Shown: one piece after another, positions 35,587 through 45,404 of the stretch
How the letters are laid out: the number at the start of each line of letters is the position of its first letter
How positions within the stretch are numbered: position 1 is the first letter of the stretch
Origin: Anaerolineae bacterium
GTDB taxonomy: Bacteria > Chloroflexota > Anaerolineae > Promineifilales > Promineifilaceae
Direction of reading: 5' to 3'
Assembly (NCBI GenBank): GCA_023382655.1
Contig: JAHDWK010000008.1
Location: 124,001-188,000, forward strand
Length of the DNA: 64,000 nucleotides
Notes under the pieces: model-generated
Told to the model about the DNA's origin: nothing
The model's input: the letters and a program-made list of their open reading frames with translations, nothing else
Database searches by the model: none
Translations under genes and position numbers: made by a program

Positions 35587-37620
35587 TCACGACCCGGCAC
35601 TCCGACCAAACATATTTTCTAGAAAACCAATCGGGTCGGCCGTAATCTCGCCTAACAGGCGACGCGCAACAGGGCGTGGACTGATTGTAAACTCCCCGAT
35701 TGCCGTATCCTTTGGCACGTCATTCAGCGCCTCAGCCGCCAATGCCTTATCACCATAACTGTTAGCATAATGTTTAATCCAATCAGCCATCTCTGTCCGG
35801 AATGATGCCGGGATGGCGCCCCACTGGTAATCTGGTAGTTCAGCGTTCATACCGGCGGCCGCTCGTGGCAAATATCCCTCGGCAACGTAAGGTGGGCCAA
35901 CCTGATTCAACAGCGCCTGCCGCGCATTTTCCAGGGCCACTTGTTCCGGCCCATCGTCAGGAACAGTTGCGTCTGTAGAATAGACAAATTCAACCCGACG
36001 ATTGCGATGGTAGTCGTTATAACTGGTGGTCACCGGCTGCTTCTCCCCCATGCTTTCCACCTCAAGCCTCGAGGCGTCTACGCCGTTTGCCAGCAGCCGT
36101 GCGGTCACGCTGTGGGCGCGACGCGAACCGAGGTCATCGTTGTAAATATCATCGCCAATCGGATCGGCATGACCATGCAAGGCTACTCGTGTCGAGGGAT
36201 GGTATTTCAGATAGAGAGCGACCATATCTACGGCATCGGCCGCCTGGGGCGACAAAGCATCCTTATCAAAACCAAAGTAGACAATGTCTGGCACCCAGTC
36301 GGGTTCCGGCACGTTATACAACTCCTGCCCCTCTTCCAGACCAATTTCATAGGCGAGTTGCAGATCGGCTGCCGAAGCGCGCACCGCTTCCTCGGCCTGC
36401 TGACGATGGGGGCGATTGTCAATGGCGGCCAGGGAGCCATCACCATAGGCCTGCCAGGGCACCGGGTTAAAATCGTTGATGACCCACAGCCCTTGCCGGT
36501 TTTCCATATCATGCATGGCCCCGGAGACCACACCTGCCAGCCCCAGACCCACATACTTAACTGCCTCGGCCCGCCCGCCTGCCTGGGTAAAGGCTTCATC
36601 CAGGCGGGCGTTAATATCATCGCGTATCTCGCCGCGGATGTAGCCGCGCAGGCCCAGACCACCCAACGGACTTATAACGTATGCCCACTCATTAACTGTA
36701 GTCTGCTCATCAACCTGATCGAAAATTTCATCTATGAGCCGGTCACGTAGTTCTTCAATGAGGTGGTCAAATATCCGGGGCGCAAAAGTATCCACATAAT
36801 AGTTGCGAATATCTTCTCTGGGGACACGAATATGGCCGCTGGAAAAGGAATCGGTGAGAAAATGCTGACCAAAAGCCTCGGTAAAATAAGCCTGGTTGAG
36901 CAGTGACTGGTCCCGGTAAAGCCCGGCCTGCATAGCTAATTCGATGGCTTCGGCATGTTTTTGCAGCCAGTTTTCTACGGCCGTGCCCCCACCGGCAAAG
37001 TGCGTGGTATTTTCCATAGCCAGGGCAATGTATTCGCCGGTGGCCTTTTCCTTTTGGGCCGGCGTGGGGGCTGGCAACATGGAAGCGGCCGTTCCCGGAA
37101 TTTCTGCCTGCTCCAGGTGAGCGCGAATCATGGCCCGGCCGTCGGCCGTCTTGGTGGCGGCCATCAACTCCTCTAGCGTCCCAAATTCATCACCGGCCAG
37201 AGCCATGACCTGGCCAAAGCTCAACTGAACGCCATCGCCAATATCAATCTGAATGCCGGTCACATCTCCCAGCGCCATATGCTCAGCCGACCCCCATCGT
37301 TGTACCATAGTAGGGACAGCCCTTGTGGCTGTCCGCCCCGTGAGGACACGCTGCAGAACCCGATTACCGGCCGTTTTGCCAATTTGCCCGGCCACTGTCT
37401 GGCGCTGGATGGTACTCAGACGGCCGTCGCTTAACTGCGCCGTCATCTGTGCCCAGGAGACAGTGTCGCTCACGACTACATTTTCTTCAGCCGCGATATT
37501 ATCTCTGGCAACCGGGTTATTTTTTGCCCGCTGTGCCAAATGGTCTCTATTGGTACGATGTCTCTTTCTTGGTTTCGCCACGATCGACCTTTTTTCTTTT
37601 TTCTTCTCCGTCGTCCACAT
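35587..37620 (-). CDS. eCIS-associated protein with lipase/nuclease-like His motif and OmpA domain
   Basis: 677 residues. The N-terminus is basic (TTEKKKEKRSIVAKPRKRHR) and has only the second half of a cargo leader (STIQRQTVAGQIGKTAGNRV, then MVQRWG). The middle (about 180-330) contains NTTHFAGG and AYFTEAFGQHFLTDSFSSGH; spaced His/Asp of this kind occur in zinc-dependent phospholipase C and P1-nuclease-like folds, so an enzymatic role is possible. Residues 455-570 form an OmpA-like domain (DIVYFGFDKDALSPQA, VALHGHADPIGDD, NRRVEFVY), which binds peptidoglycan in other proteins. No signal peptide. The region just upstream preserves a broken leader, so this gene may have lost its original N-terminus. 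OmpA call firm; enzyme call tentative. Confidence 0.7.
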   Translation of the reverse strand: MWTTEKKKEKRSIVAKPRKRHRTNRDHLAQRAKNNPVARDNIAAEENVVVSDTVSWAQMTAQLSDGRLSTIQRQTVAGQIGKTAGNRVLQRVLTGRTATRAVPTMVQRWGSAEHMALGDVTGIQIDIGDGVQLSFGQVMALAGDEFGTLEELMAATKTADGRAMIRAHLEQAEIPGTAASMLPAPTPAQKEKATGEYIALAMENTTHFAGGGTAVENWLQKHAEAIELAMQAGLYRDQSLLNQAYFTEAFGQHFLTDSFSSGHIRVPREDIRNYYVDTFAPRIFDHLIEELRDRLIDEIFDQVDEQTTVNEWAYVISPLGGLGLRGYIRGEIRDDINARLDEAFTQAGGRAEAVKYVGLGLAGVVSGAMHDMENRQGLWVINDFNPVPWQAYGDGSLAAIDNRPHRQQAEEAVRASAADLQLAYEIGLEEGQELYNVPEPDWVPDIVYFGFDKDALSPQAADAVDMVALYLKYHPSTRVALHGHADPIGDDIYNDDLGSRRAHSVTARLLANGVDASRLEVESMGEKQPVTTSYNDYHRNRRVEFVYSTDATVPDDGPEQVALENARQALLNQVGPPYVAEGYLPRAAAGMNAELPDYQWGAIPASFRTEMADWIKHYANSYGDKALAAEALNDVPKDTAIGEFTISPRPVARRLLGEITADPIGFLENMFGRSAGS

Positions 37621-37732
37621 CTCCGGTTTTGCGGGGCAGTACCAGCAGGAGGATCTTGGTAACGGTAGAAATAGTGGGGGACGGCCGTTGTGCCTTAGGC
37701 TGTTGCTGCTAAGTTTGTGGTTTCCTGCTCAT
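37621..37732 (-). pseudogene. Broken cargo leader upstream of the OmpA-domain gene
   Basis: Reading leftward from the ATG at 37732 gives MSRKPQT, a TAG stop (37709-37711), then QQQPKAQRPSPTISTVTK in the same frame. QRPSP followed by T/I/S is the first block of the cargo leader, and its DNA shares the GACGGCCGTTG stretch of the intact leaders. The frame then differs from that of the downstream OmpA-domain protein, so a nonsense change and a frame shift have cut the leader off. Sequencing error could also explain it. Confidence 0.65.
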
Positions 37733-37758
37733 CAAATATAGTCCTCGATCCCTGTACC

Positions 37759-38022
37759 TTAAACCACCTGTGTCCTTAGAACATCCCAATTACTGGTATC
37801 CAAGTTCATGCTCATTCCTATGCCCTCACACAGTTCGTATGCTTTTTCTGAAAGTGGTAACTCATCCTCATACAGAAATTCGCAAATCGTCTCCAAGGCT
37901 AAGCCCCACTCACTGGCATTTATAAACATCTGAATATCTTTCCTTTGCGATTCAGACAGCACACTATTAACAAGGGAAAGCAACTCGTTAAGCTGATTTT
38001 CGATAATCCTGTGATTGGTCAT
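37759..38022 (-). CDS. MafI-like immunity protein for the EndoU toxin
   Basis: 87 residues, acidic and helical, no signal. The pattern INASEWGLALETICEFLYED and MSMNLDTSNWDVL matches the MafI-type small immunity proteins as I remember them, which commonly follow EndoU-type toxin genes. It lies 10 bases after the EndoU gene and has AGGAG six to seven bases before its ATG. It should bind and block the nuclease in the producing cell. An immunity gene is unexpected for eCIS cargo, which usually acts in another organism, and suggests that the toxin endangers its own cells or also serves in competition. Family call by pattern; pairing by position. Confidence 0.75.
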   Translation of the reverse strand: MTNHRIIENQLNELLSLVNSVLSESQRKDIQMFINASEWGLALETICEFLYEDELPLSEKAYELCEGIGMSMNLDTSNWDVLRTQVV

Positions 38023-38032
38023 TTAAGTCTCC

Positions 38033-41000
38033 TTATGGACCTGCAGCTGGGGGATTCGGCGGTGTATTAGTTGGAAATCCGGTAATAATCCCTTTTCCAT
38101 TTGGCTCTACAATAACTGTAATATCAACACCATCTCGTGTTCCCTCAACCTTCCAGCGCACAGGTTTTCCGCTTTTAGTGAATTTAGCGCCGGGCGAGCC
38201 GGTTTGTTGTGTCCATGTGGAATTAGGGTCAGTAGCCACATCGGAAATTTCGTGCAGTATCTTAGCATCACTCCAATCCTTCGGGAATTCACTCTTACCT
38301 GGTTTTCCCGTACCGTGTCGATGTCCTCCACCAGTCTCGTCACCATCTAGAATGTGTTTACGAGCTTGTGGATCTGTCAGATCAACTGGATTTTTTGGCG
38401 TCTTAAGCGGCGGTTCAGTAGATGGGGGTTTGGAACCAGGGGGTTCAGTTGCAGGTCGTTCAGGAATTTTAGCTGGCTCGCCAGATTCGGCACCTTTACC
38501 ACCTTTAGCACCTTTTACAGCGCCGATTACAAAGCCTACTATTGTTAGCGCACCCAGAACAACTTTCTCGGTACGTTGTTCGTCGGATTGATTAAGTTTC
38601 TTGCCTGTGAGGATACTTTCGTCGGTAATCCCTTCATAAATACCGCTAACGCCAATAACATCCAATACGGCTGCGCTCAGAGCGCCAACTCCCCCTATTG
38701 TAATATCAAGCCAGGTTGGGTTCTCTGGTAGTGCGTCTGCCATCTCTTTGCAACGCGCATCCAGGGCCAGGACAACCGCACCTACTAGGACGATTCCCAG
38801 GGCAACCGGCAAGCTGATAACCAGAGCAGCCATCAGCGCTTCAACAATGACAGCGACCACAATCGCCCCCACAATGAATTCGCCAACTGCCTTGAGCGCG
38901 CCCCACCAATCCCAGGTAAACGTGCTACTGGCAGCAATCTGGTTAACTACCGAATCAAAATGAGCTGGGGCCTGCTGTTCAGCATCGCTGTAATTCTGGA
39001 CACCTTTATCCACATTGGTAATGAGCTTTCCCTGAATTGTCTCTTTGTCTCTATCCCATCCCTGCTTGGCTTCATCAATTTTCCCTTGCAAATCAGTACC
39101 ATACTGCTTGACTGCCTGCTGTCCTGCCTCACGGCCTTTGCTCACTGTTTGCTGCATCAACTGGCCCGCTTCCGCCTGCGCTTGCGAATTGCCATTTTGG
39201 GCTGAAGTTACCACCTGGCCAATTGTTGAATTCACTCCTTGCTCAACGTTGCTCGCATCATTGTTGAAGGTTATTTCCAGATCGACAATCTGTGTACATG
39301 CCGTCACAGTCTGCTCCGCAATCATAGCGACCAAATCAGCACGCATCTGTTGCATTGCCTCCTGTGCCTGCTCAATTCCCAACCCCAATACCTCTGGCTC
39401 AGGCAGATCATCGCCATCCGCTTGTTGCAGTTGTGCTGCCGTCTGGCTGGCAACCTGATCAAACTGCTGTAAAACGGACACTTCCGTCTCGTCTAGCTGG
39501 GCCAGTGCGGTTTGTCCAGCTTGCATCACGGCCGTCTGCGCTGCCTGTCCTGCTTGCTGCAGACCCGGTATAGCTTCAGCCAGTAGTTTGTCCAGAGCCG
39601 CCAAAGTCTGACTCTGGGCTGTTTCCAATCCCTGCAACTGCTTCGTTGCTGCGGCCTCTATTTGAGAGACAGTTGTGGCTACCGTTTGCCCAATGGTTGA
39701 CTCCACCTGGGTAGAAGTACTGGCAATATCCGCAGCCAGAGTCTTGCCCCGGTCACGAATTTCCTTAGCTGCCTGTTTAGCACCGTCTCGTGTACCCTGA
39801 ACCGTATCTTGTTTATTCTCTTGTATCTTGTCGGTAATATCAGAGGCAGCGCCGTTAAGCGCCTGGCGAACCGAATCTCGTTTATCCGGCTCGCCACTAA
39901 AACCGCTAGCTTTGCTGCTGGAAAGCGACTTGACCCGTTTTGTGGTTTCAACCGAAGAAGTAGTAGCTCGCTCAATTTCTGTGGTTCCAGCGATTTCTAT
40001 TTGCGCCGCAGAGTTTTCAGCAGCGTCCAGAGCAGATTTGCGTTTTTCTTCCACCTCCTGATGAAGTGTTTCTAGTGCCTTAGCTCCATCTGCCTCGGCG
40101 GCCGCTTTATTAGTTGCTATTTGAGCTTGAATAGCGGCGCGAGTTGTAGCCACGCCCTGGACAACCTCAGCTTTGCTACTTTCTATTGAGCTGCGAATGG
40201 CCTGCATTCGTTCCTGGGTACCTGCAATAATAGCTTGTGTTCTGGCGTCTACCTCTGTCTGAATGGTGGTTCGCTGTGTCTGCAATTCCTGGCTCAAAGC
40301 AGCTTTCTCACTCTCAACAAATTGCATTAACTGCCCGGCAGTATCTGCCAGTATCGGCGTTTCCGGCATCGTTGGGGAGGCAATTGGCGTCAGCGGAACC
40401 GGTAGCTCTCCTGTCTGGGCAACACCATTTCCTTGGGGCAATCCTGTAGGTGAAGGAGCGAGACGATTGTTCAAGGGTACAGACACCACCTCTGGATTCA
40501 TTGAATCTGCACCTGGTATCGCTGTTATCCCGGAATCAGTAGCACTAATACCTCTCAAACCCAGTCCACTCCCCTCAAGATTTTTGACCGTTGGCTGAGT
40601 AGATGTGTCTGGGATGTTTTCAGATTCAGTTAGTTGAGTCGAGGTGATCTGAAGAGTTGAATCATTCTCTTGATTCTCTGTCTTTGATAGTTGTGGCAGC
40701 TCTGAGACTAAGCCTGATGTAGCGACATGCGCATTGTTTTCTGGTACTGTTGGGGTCGCAGATGTTGGCAATAGGGCTGATTCAGTTAGTTCTTCCGATT
40801 CATCTTCATTTTTAACAGGGGCTGCATCCGGCATTTGCTTGGCCTGCACGGCCGTGTAGTTTGTTACCGAACTTCCATTACTACCACGCCACCCTGGCTG
40901 GTTACGCAGCATCTGCTGTGTGGCCATGTTGCCCTGCTGCTGTTGCATCCGCAATACCATCGCCTGGCGCAGCGACCGTGTCGATCTTTCGTCCGGCACA

Positions 41001-41224
41001 GACAACACACCGTCCTCCGCTATCTGTCGCCAGATGACGTGGGCAAAAACGCTGGCGGCTGGGTTCAGGTGTGGTTGGTTGGGCAGCCCAGGTGCGCCCG
41101 CCCCAGCCGTACTTCGGCCAGCCGCATATGAACCAAACTCAGGCATTACCGTCGCTGCCACTGGCGGCGGTTTCTGTGGTTCTTTGACCTTTGGTTTCGG
41201 CTGGTTGTTCGTTTCGGCCGTCAT
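38033..41224 (-). CDS. eCIS cargo with C-terminal EndoU-type RNase toxin domain
   Basis: 1063 residues. The leader core is clear ([19 protein letters not shown]), although the QRPSP block is absent and a Pro-rich N-terminus replaces it. Residues 300-740 are a coiled coil rich in Ala/Gln/Thr. A hydrophobic block ([37 protein letters not shown]) follows. The last 115 residues match bacterial EndoU nucleases: ARKHILDGD, then [21 protein letters not shown], and the C-terminal [20 protein letters not shown]; the two His are the expected catalytic pair. EndoU toxins cut RNA. An immunity gene follows directly. The leader-coil-membrane-toxin plan is shared with the M35 and giant cargo. Confidence 0.85.
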   Translation of the reverse strand: MTAETNNQPKPKVKEPQKPPPVAATVMPEFGSYAAGRSTAGAGAPGLPNQPHLNPAASVFAHVIWRQIAEDGVLSVPDERSTRSLRQAMVLRMQQQQGNMATQQMLRNQPGWRGSNGSSVTNYTAVQAKQMPDAAPVKNEDESEELTESALLPTSATPTVPENNAHVATSGLVSELPQLSKTENQENDSTLQITSTQLTESENIPDTSTQPTVKNLEGSGLGLRGISATDSGITAIPGADSMNPEVVSVPLNNRLAPSPTGLPQGNGVAQTGELPVPLTPIASPTMPETPILADTAGQLMQFVESEKAALSQELQTQRTTIQTEVDARTQAIIAGTQERMQAIRSSIESSKAEVVQGVATTRAAIQAQIATNKAAAEADGAKALETLHQEVEEKRKSALDAAENSAAQIEIAGTTEIERATTSSVETTKRVKSLSSSKASGFSGEPDKRDSVRQALNGAASDITDKIQENKQDTVQGTRDGAKQAAKEIRDRGKTLAADIASTSTQVESTIGQTVATTVSQIEAAATKQLQGLETAQSQTLAALDKLLAEAIPGLQQAGQAAQTAVMQAGQTALAQLDETEVSVLQQFDQVASQTAAQLQQADGDDLPEPEVLGLGIEQAQEAMQQMRADLVAMIAEQTVTACTQIVDLEITFNNDASNVEQGVNSTIGQVVTSAQNGNSQAQAEAGQLMQQTVSKGREAGQQAVKQYGTDLQGKIDEAKQGWDRDKETIQGKLITNVDKGVQNYSDAEQQAPAHFDSVVNQIAASSTFTWDWWGALKAVGEFIVGAIVVAVIVEALMAALVISLPVALGIVLVGAVVLALDARCKEMADALPENPTWLDITIGGVGALSAAVLDVIGVSGIYEGITDESILTGKKLNQSDEQRTEKVVLGALTIVGFVIGAVKGAKGGKGAESGEPAKIPERPATEPPGSKPPSTEPPLKTPKNPVDLTDPQARKHILDGDETGGGHRHGTGKPGKSEFPKDWSDAKILHEISDVATDPNSTWTQQTGSPGAKFTKSGKPVRWKVEGTRDGVDITVIVEPNGKGIITGFPTNTPPNPPAAGP

Positions 41225-41236
41225 TACTCATGGTCA

Positions 41237-41270
41237 AGACCCTAAGGGTTTTCTGAAACTCTTAGGGTCT
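41237..41270. repeat. AGACCCTAAG intergenic hairpin
   Basis: Perfect 10-base arms, AGACCCTAAG (41237-41246) and CTTAGGGTCT (41261-41270), with an inner GGGTTTTC...GAAACTC that partly pairs. It separates the kinase stop from the EndoU gene start and resembles the element at 8787, which also sits next to a kinase-FHA gene. Confidence 0.8.
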
Positions 41271-41277
41271 GCTTCTA

Positions 41278-44200
41278 TTAAGGCGAAATAATCGGTGGGA
41301 GCAGTGTCACCGCTATCGGCGGGCTGATGATCAAAACAGGTTCAATTGGTTCATTGAATATCCGCAACTCACGCACATGCCCCTTGAAAATGGTGGCATT
41401 GGAATAGTTGATGACGCTTACATCAGGGTCATTGCCATGATTCAAATTGAAGGCAACCGTGCAGCGTAAAATCCTGTCCAGGTATAGTCTGCCCACCGAG
41501 CCATCATATGTGAGCAAAGCCGTATGCCATTCACCCGGCTGGTATGCACCCGTGCAACTTTCCCGGTTGCTGTTGTTCGTCAGCAGGCTAATACTGCCAT
41601 CCGCATTCAGTTCAAAACCGATCCAACGGAAGGAGCGCCCACCCACGACTACCGGCATACGCCGAAATTCGTCAGCATTGAATTCAATTTGGATAGAGAA
41701 AGAACCAAAATTAAAATCGTCCAGGTTAGGGGTGGAGATAACACAGGCATTGGGATCATTCGACCCCGGATAAATGCCGTTGCAATAGACGGCTTCATTC
41801 TGGAAAGGCGCGTTGGTTAAAGTCATGGCCCCCTGTTTGCCGGTGACGTCAGTGGCATCGGCCGTTAGTGGGTAATGGGCGACCAGGCGAGCCAGGGCCG
41901 TAGCGGTGGCAGCCGCCTGCGTTTGTTGGGCTTCGGCGGTTTGGGCTACGGCCGTTTCTGCTACCGCTGTCAGGGCCACGGCCGTTTGCTGTGCCAAAAT
42001 AGCCTGCTCTGTCTGCTGGGCACTGACGGTCTGTTGCGCCAATGCCAACGCTGTAGACGTGGCCGAATTGTCAGCCGCCAACGCCAGCGCCGTGGCCGTC
42101 GCATTGGCATTTTGTGTATCCATCACCGCCTGCGTTGCGCCGGCGTTCGGTGTAGGTGTCGCCGTGGCCAGCGGATCGGGGTCAATGCCGTCTAGCTGTC
42201 CGTCGCCATCCGAATCGGGCACATTGGCAAAGGTGCCCAGCCCGATTTCTTCCCCGTCACGCAAGCCATCGTTATCCGAATCTGGATTCATCGGATTGGT
42301 GAAATGAATGTTAGCCTCCGCCCCATCATCCAACCCGTCATTATCAGAATCGGCATTGTTCGGATTGGTACCCAACTGCACTTCCTGGGCATTGGATAAC
42401 CCGTCGCCATCGCTGTCTTCACCGGCGCTCAGGGTCGTTTGGGCAATGGCCGTTTGGGTAGCCACGGCCGTGGCCGTCTGCTGAATTCCCACGCTGTACC
42501 CCCAATAGGCCCGGCCGCCAAAAATCAGACCCAGACAGGCAAAGATACTCAATGCCGGAATCAGCAACACGACCCAGGTGGGCACACGCGACCGAACCTC
42601 AATCATGCCCTGTTTGCGTTCGATGTCATCAGGCCCGGCCTGCACCTGGACTTGAAAAGTGTACGGGCGCGGTCGCCCGGTGAACGGCCGTGCTTTTGGC
42701 TGCACGCGCAACATCACCTCGCCCGCCTGCCCAGGCGCCACGGCTAACGCATTCTGCTCGCCAAAAAAGTTGAGGGCATTGGCCGGTTCGCGCGCCTGCA
42801 CCGCATATGTGGCCGGGGCGTTCCCCTCGTTTTGCACCGTCACCCGGCATACCCCCTGATTTGTTAACTGAAGGGGCTGTGCCTCTACTTTGTAGCGGGC
42901 AAACGGACCTATGTTTATATTGCCATTGATGGTGGCTACCCGCTGCCGGGTAGAGGCGGAGTAAATATCAAGCTGGTATGGGTGAAGCCCGGCGTGGGCG
43001 CTGCTATGGCGCGGCGGATGAATGGTGAAAGGCAGCGCGGCATTGCCACCGGGCATCAACTGTACCGGTTCAGGCGGTAATGTCACCCATTCAGCCGGAA
43101 ACCGGGAGAGTCGAAGTTCAAAATGGTCTACCAGCGGAGCGTGGTTGATTAGCTCTATCTGGATTTCCGCCCGCCCACCGGCGGCCACATCCACATTGGT
43201 CGGGTTAACCAGAATGCCCAACTGCCCATCCATGCTCAGCAGTTGAGTGACGCCGGTCTGCCCGGCGCCACCGCTTTGCCCGGCGCGCACCGTGCGTGAC
43301 CATTGTGGTTGCCCGGCGACGGCCGTGCCCGCCGCCGGCTGCCAGCGCAAGAAAAATGGCCCCAACCGGGCCACCTGTCCCGGCTCCCATGGTTCCGGGA
43401 TGTTGGGTAATAGCTGATTACTCTTTACAAACGTGCCATTGCTGCTGCCGGTGTCCAGAATTTGCCAACCGCCAGTGGTGCGTTCCAGGCGGGCGTGTTG
43501 GCGGGAAACACCGGCCGCATCCAGCACAATATCGTTCCCCTGGCTCCGGCCAATGGTCAACTTTGACTTATCCAGGCTGACGGTCATATCTGCCTCGCCC
43601 TGGCGCTGGATAATCAGGTAGTCCGTGCCTGCCGGGGCTGCCAGGCCGGAGCTAACCGAGGGGGCAATGCCCTGGCTCATCCCCGGCATCAACTGTGTCA
43701 CCAGGCTGACCACCGTAGCCGTCGTCCCCCCTACGCTCGCCTGTTTGGCATCCACCGCCTGTGCTTCCAAAACGGTCATGTCTGACCGGGCTTGCTCCCG
43801 CAGCGCCCGCGCCATTTCCTCACCGGTCTGAAAGCGTTCCTCTGGCTGTTTGGCGATGGCTTTGAGGATGAGTGCTTCCAGGGCCGCCGGTAAACCGGGG
43901 CGAATGGCATGAGGCAGTGGTGGTAGTTCGCGGATATGTTTTTCGGCGGCTTCGGCCGGCGTGCGAATCTCAAAAGGCAAACGGCCGGTCGCCAGTTGGT
44001 AGAGCAAAATGCCCAGGGAGTAGATATCGGAACGGCCGTCAATATGCCGCCCCCGACATTGTTCCGGCGACATATACGGCATCGTCCCTAAAAATGTGCC
44101 CGTCTGCGTTTCCACCCCCCCTTCCAGCAGTTTGGCCAGGCCAAAATCCGTGACGACAGCCCGTACCGGCGGCTCACCCTCCCGGTCGGGCTGATCGAGG

Positions 44201-44646
44201 GTTTCCAACAGTACATTGTCCGGTTTTATATCCCGGTGTACCACCCCCTGGCGATGGGCATAGCCCAACGCTTCCGCTACCTGCCCCAGCAAAGATAACG
44301 ATTCGGATAACTGAAGTATCTGGCGTGTTTCCTGCAAACGGCGCACGTATGTGCCCAAGGTGGCCCCCGGCACATAAGCCATAGCCATATAAAGCAATCC
44401 TTGCCGATTGCCAAAATGGTAAATCTGGACGATGGAGGGGTGTTTCAAACGAGCAGCGGCCTGCGCTTCTTGCAAAAAACGCTGCTGAAATTCCGGCTGC
44501 CGCGCCAGACTTTGTTTCATGATCTTTAGCGCCACCAACCGGTTCAAGTGGACATCTCGCGCCCGGTACACAGCCCCCATCCCCCCCTCACCCAGGAGGG
44601 CTTCAATACGGTACTGATCAATTTGCTGTCCGGTCAAATCATTCAT
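41278..44646 (-). CDS. Transmembrane Ser/Thr kinase with FHA, Ca-type repeats and LamG-like domain, inside eCIS locus
   Basis: 1122 residues. Kinase intact: GEGGMGAVY, VALK lysine, HRDIKPDN, DFGLAK and MSPEQ. FHA (about 355-445) intact: TIGRSQGNDIVL, VSRQHARL and SSNGTF. Beta-sandwich domains (about 465-690) precede a membrane helix (VVLLIPALSIFACLGLIFGG). Outside are Asp-rich repeats (DSDGDGLSNAQE, DSDNDGLDDGAE, DSDNDGLRDGEE), an Ala/Thr coiled stretch, and a C-terminal concanavalin/LamG-like domain (LVAHYPLTADATD, FSIQIEFNADEF, HTALLTYDGSVGRLYLD), usually sugar-binding. It is a paralogue of the kinase at 5394-8771 with a different outer end. Its place among cargo and structural genes, together with the FHA-tail protein, suggests control of the injector by an outer cue. 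ATG preferred over the TTG just upstream. Confidence 0.9.
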   Translation of the reverse strand: MNDLTGQQIDQYRIEALLGEGGMGAVYRARDVHLNRLVALKIMKQSLARQPEFQQRFLQEAQAAARLKHPSIVQIYHFGNRQGLLYMAMAYVPGATLGTYVRRLQETRQILQLSESLSLLGQVAEALGYAHRQGVVHRDIKPDNVLLETLDQPDREGEPPVRAVVTDFGLAKLLEGGVETQTGTFLGTMPYMSPEQCRGRHIDGRSDIYSLGILLYQLATGRLPFEIRTPAEAAEKHIRELPPLPHAIRPGLPAALEALILKAIAKQPEERFQTGEEMARALREQARSDMTVLEAQAVDAKQASVGGTTATVVSLVTQLMPGMSQGIAPSVSSGLAAPAGTDYLIIQRQGEADMTVSLDKSKLTIGRSQGNDIVLDAAGVSRQHARLERTTGGWQILDTGSSNGTFVKSNQLLPNIPEPWEPGQVARLGPFFLRWQPAAGTAVAGQPQWSRTVRAGQSGGAGQTGVTQLLSMDGQLGILVNPTNVDVAAGGRAEIQIELINHAPLVDHFELRLSRFPAEWVTLPPEPVQLMPGGNAALPFTIHPPRHSSAHAGLHPYQLDIYSASTRQRVATINGNINIGPFARYKVEAQPLQLTNQGVCRVTVQNEGNAPATYAVQAREPANALNFFGEQNALAVAPGQAGEVMLRVQPKARPFTGRPRPYTFQVQVQAGPDDIERKQGMIEVRSRVPTWVVLLIPALSIFACLGLIFGGRAYWGYSVGIQQTATAVATQTAIAQTTLSAGEDSDGDGLSNAQEVQLGTNPNNADSDNDGLDDGAEANIHFTNPMNPDSDNDGLRDGEEIGLGTFANVPDSDGDGQLDGIDPDPLATATPTPNAGATQAVMDTQNANATATALALAADNSATSTALALAQQTVSAQQTEQAILAQQTAVALTAVAETAVAQTAEAQQTQAAATATALARLVAHYPLTADATDVTGKQGAMTLTNAPFQNEAVYCNGIYPGSNDPNACVISTPNLDDFNFGSFSIQIEFNADEFRRMPVVVGGRSFRWIGFELNADGSISLLTNNSNRESCTGAYQPGEWHTALLTYDGSVGRLYLDRILRCTVAFNLNHGNDPDVSVINYSNATIFKGHVRELRIFNEPIEPVLIISPPIAVTLLPPIISP

Positions 44647-44684
44647 CAATTCGCTTTCTCATCAAGGGCTGTGTTGGCAATGCA

Positions 44685-45404
44685 TCATTGAATCGTGGTG
44701 GAAATCTGCACGGCAATAGTCGTGTGCAATACATTTTGTGCTTGCCTGACCGCACCATAATCAGCCGACAGCAAGGTAGAACCATCTGGCCGGGTTTGGC
44801 GGTTCACGGCCGTGTCCCCTTCCTTAAACCAACCCACCACAAACTGAATAGATGAGTCGTTCGTTACCTGGTCCCCTGGCCGTAACTGCCCGTAAGGGTC
44901 ATGCGGCATCAGAGGCAAGGGCAAGGTAATGGTTTCCGAGAAGGTTTCACCGGCAGGCACGGCCGTCAGAAACGGCACAATCGGCGCTTCCACATCCAGA
45001 TTATCTGGCACCGGCAATAACGCTTTAACCAGCTGCACCGTTTCCCCTTCCCTGGCGGCATAAATCAGGTTAGGATCCAGCGACAACCCATTGGCCGTCC
45101 ACTGATAAAGGCGGTTCACCAGGTAGATTGTCTCATCCAGGCCGTTTGTGACCTGGTACGTCACCACCAGCGTGTTAGCCTGCCTCTGCGCTTCTGCTTG
45201 CAGGGTCACGGCCGTGTCCATTGTTGCTTCGGGCGTCATATCCTCTACCGTCATTGTCTGCTCCATCTGCACTGTCGGAGTTTCATTCTCCACAGGTGTA
45301 TTAGTCAATTCTTCTGTGGCTGCCACCGTACAGGCCGCCAATAAACAACCAACTATTCCCAAGTATCCCCACCGCACTGTTATGGGAAAAACGTGTTTCA
45401 TCAT
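44685..45404 (-). CDS. Lipoprotein coupled to the M91 peptidase cargo
   Basis: 239 residues. The signal GYLGIVGCLLAAC has a lipobox (LLAAC), so it should be anchored outside the membrane, followed by a Thr/Glu spacer. The mature domain is beta-rich (TLVVTYQVTNGLDETIYLVN, ETFSETITLPLPL, SSIQFVVGWF). The immunoglobulin-like pattern with a conserved turn near the start somewhat resembles proteinase-inhibitor-like folds, but I cannot assign a family. Its start overlaps the peptidase stop (TGATGATG). Two ATGs in tandem are available; I took the first. An inhibitor or immunity role for the neighbouring metallopeptidase is inference. Confidence 0.65.
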   Translation of the reverse strand: MMKHVFPITVRWGYLGIVGCLLAACTVAATEELTNTPVENETPTVQMEQTMTVEDMTPEATMDTAVTLQAEAQRQANTLVVTYQVTNGLDETIYLVNRLYQWTANGLSLDPNLIYAAREGETVQLVKALLPVPDNLDVEAPIVPFLTAVPAGETFSETITLPLPLMPHDPYGQLRPGDQVTNDSSIQFVVGWFKEGDTAVNRQTRPDGSTLLSADYGAVRQAQNVLHTTIAVQISTTIQ

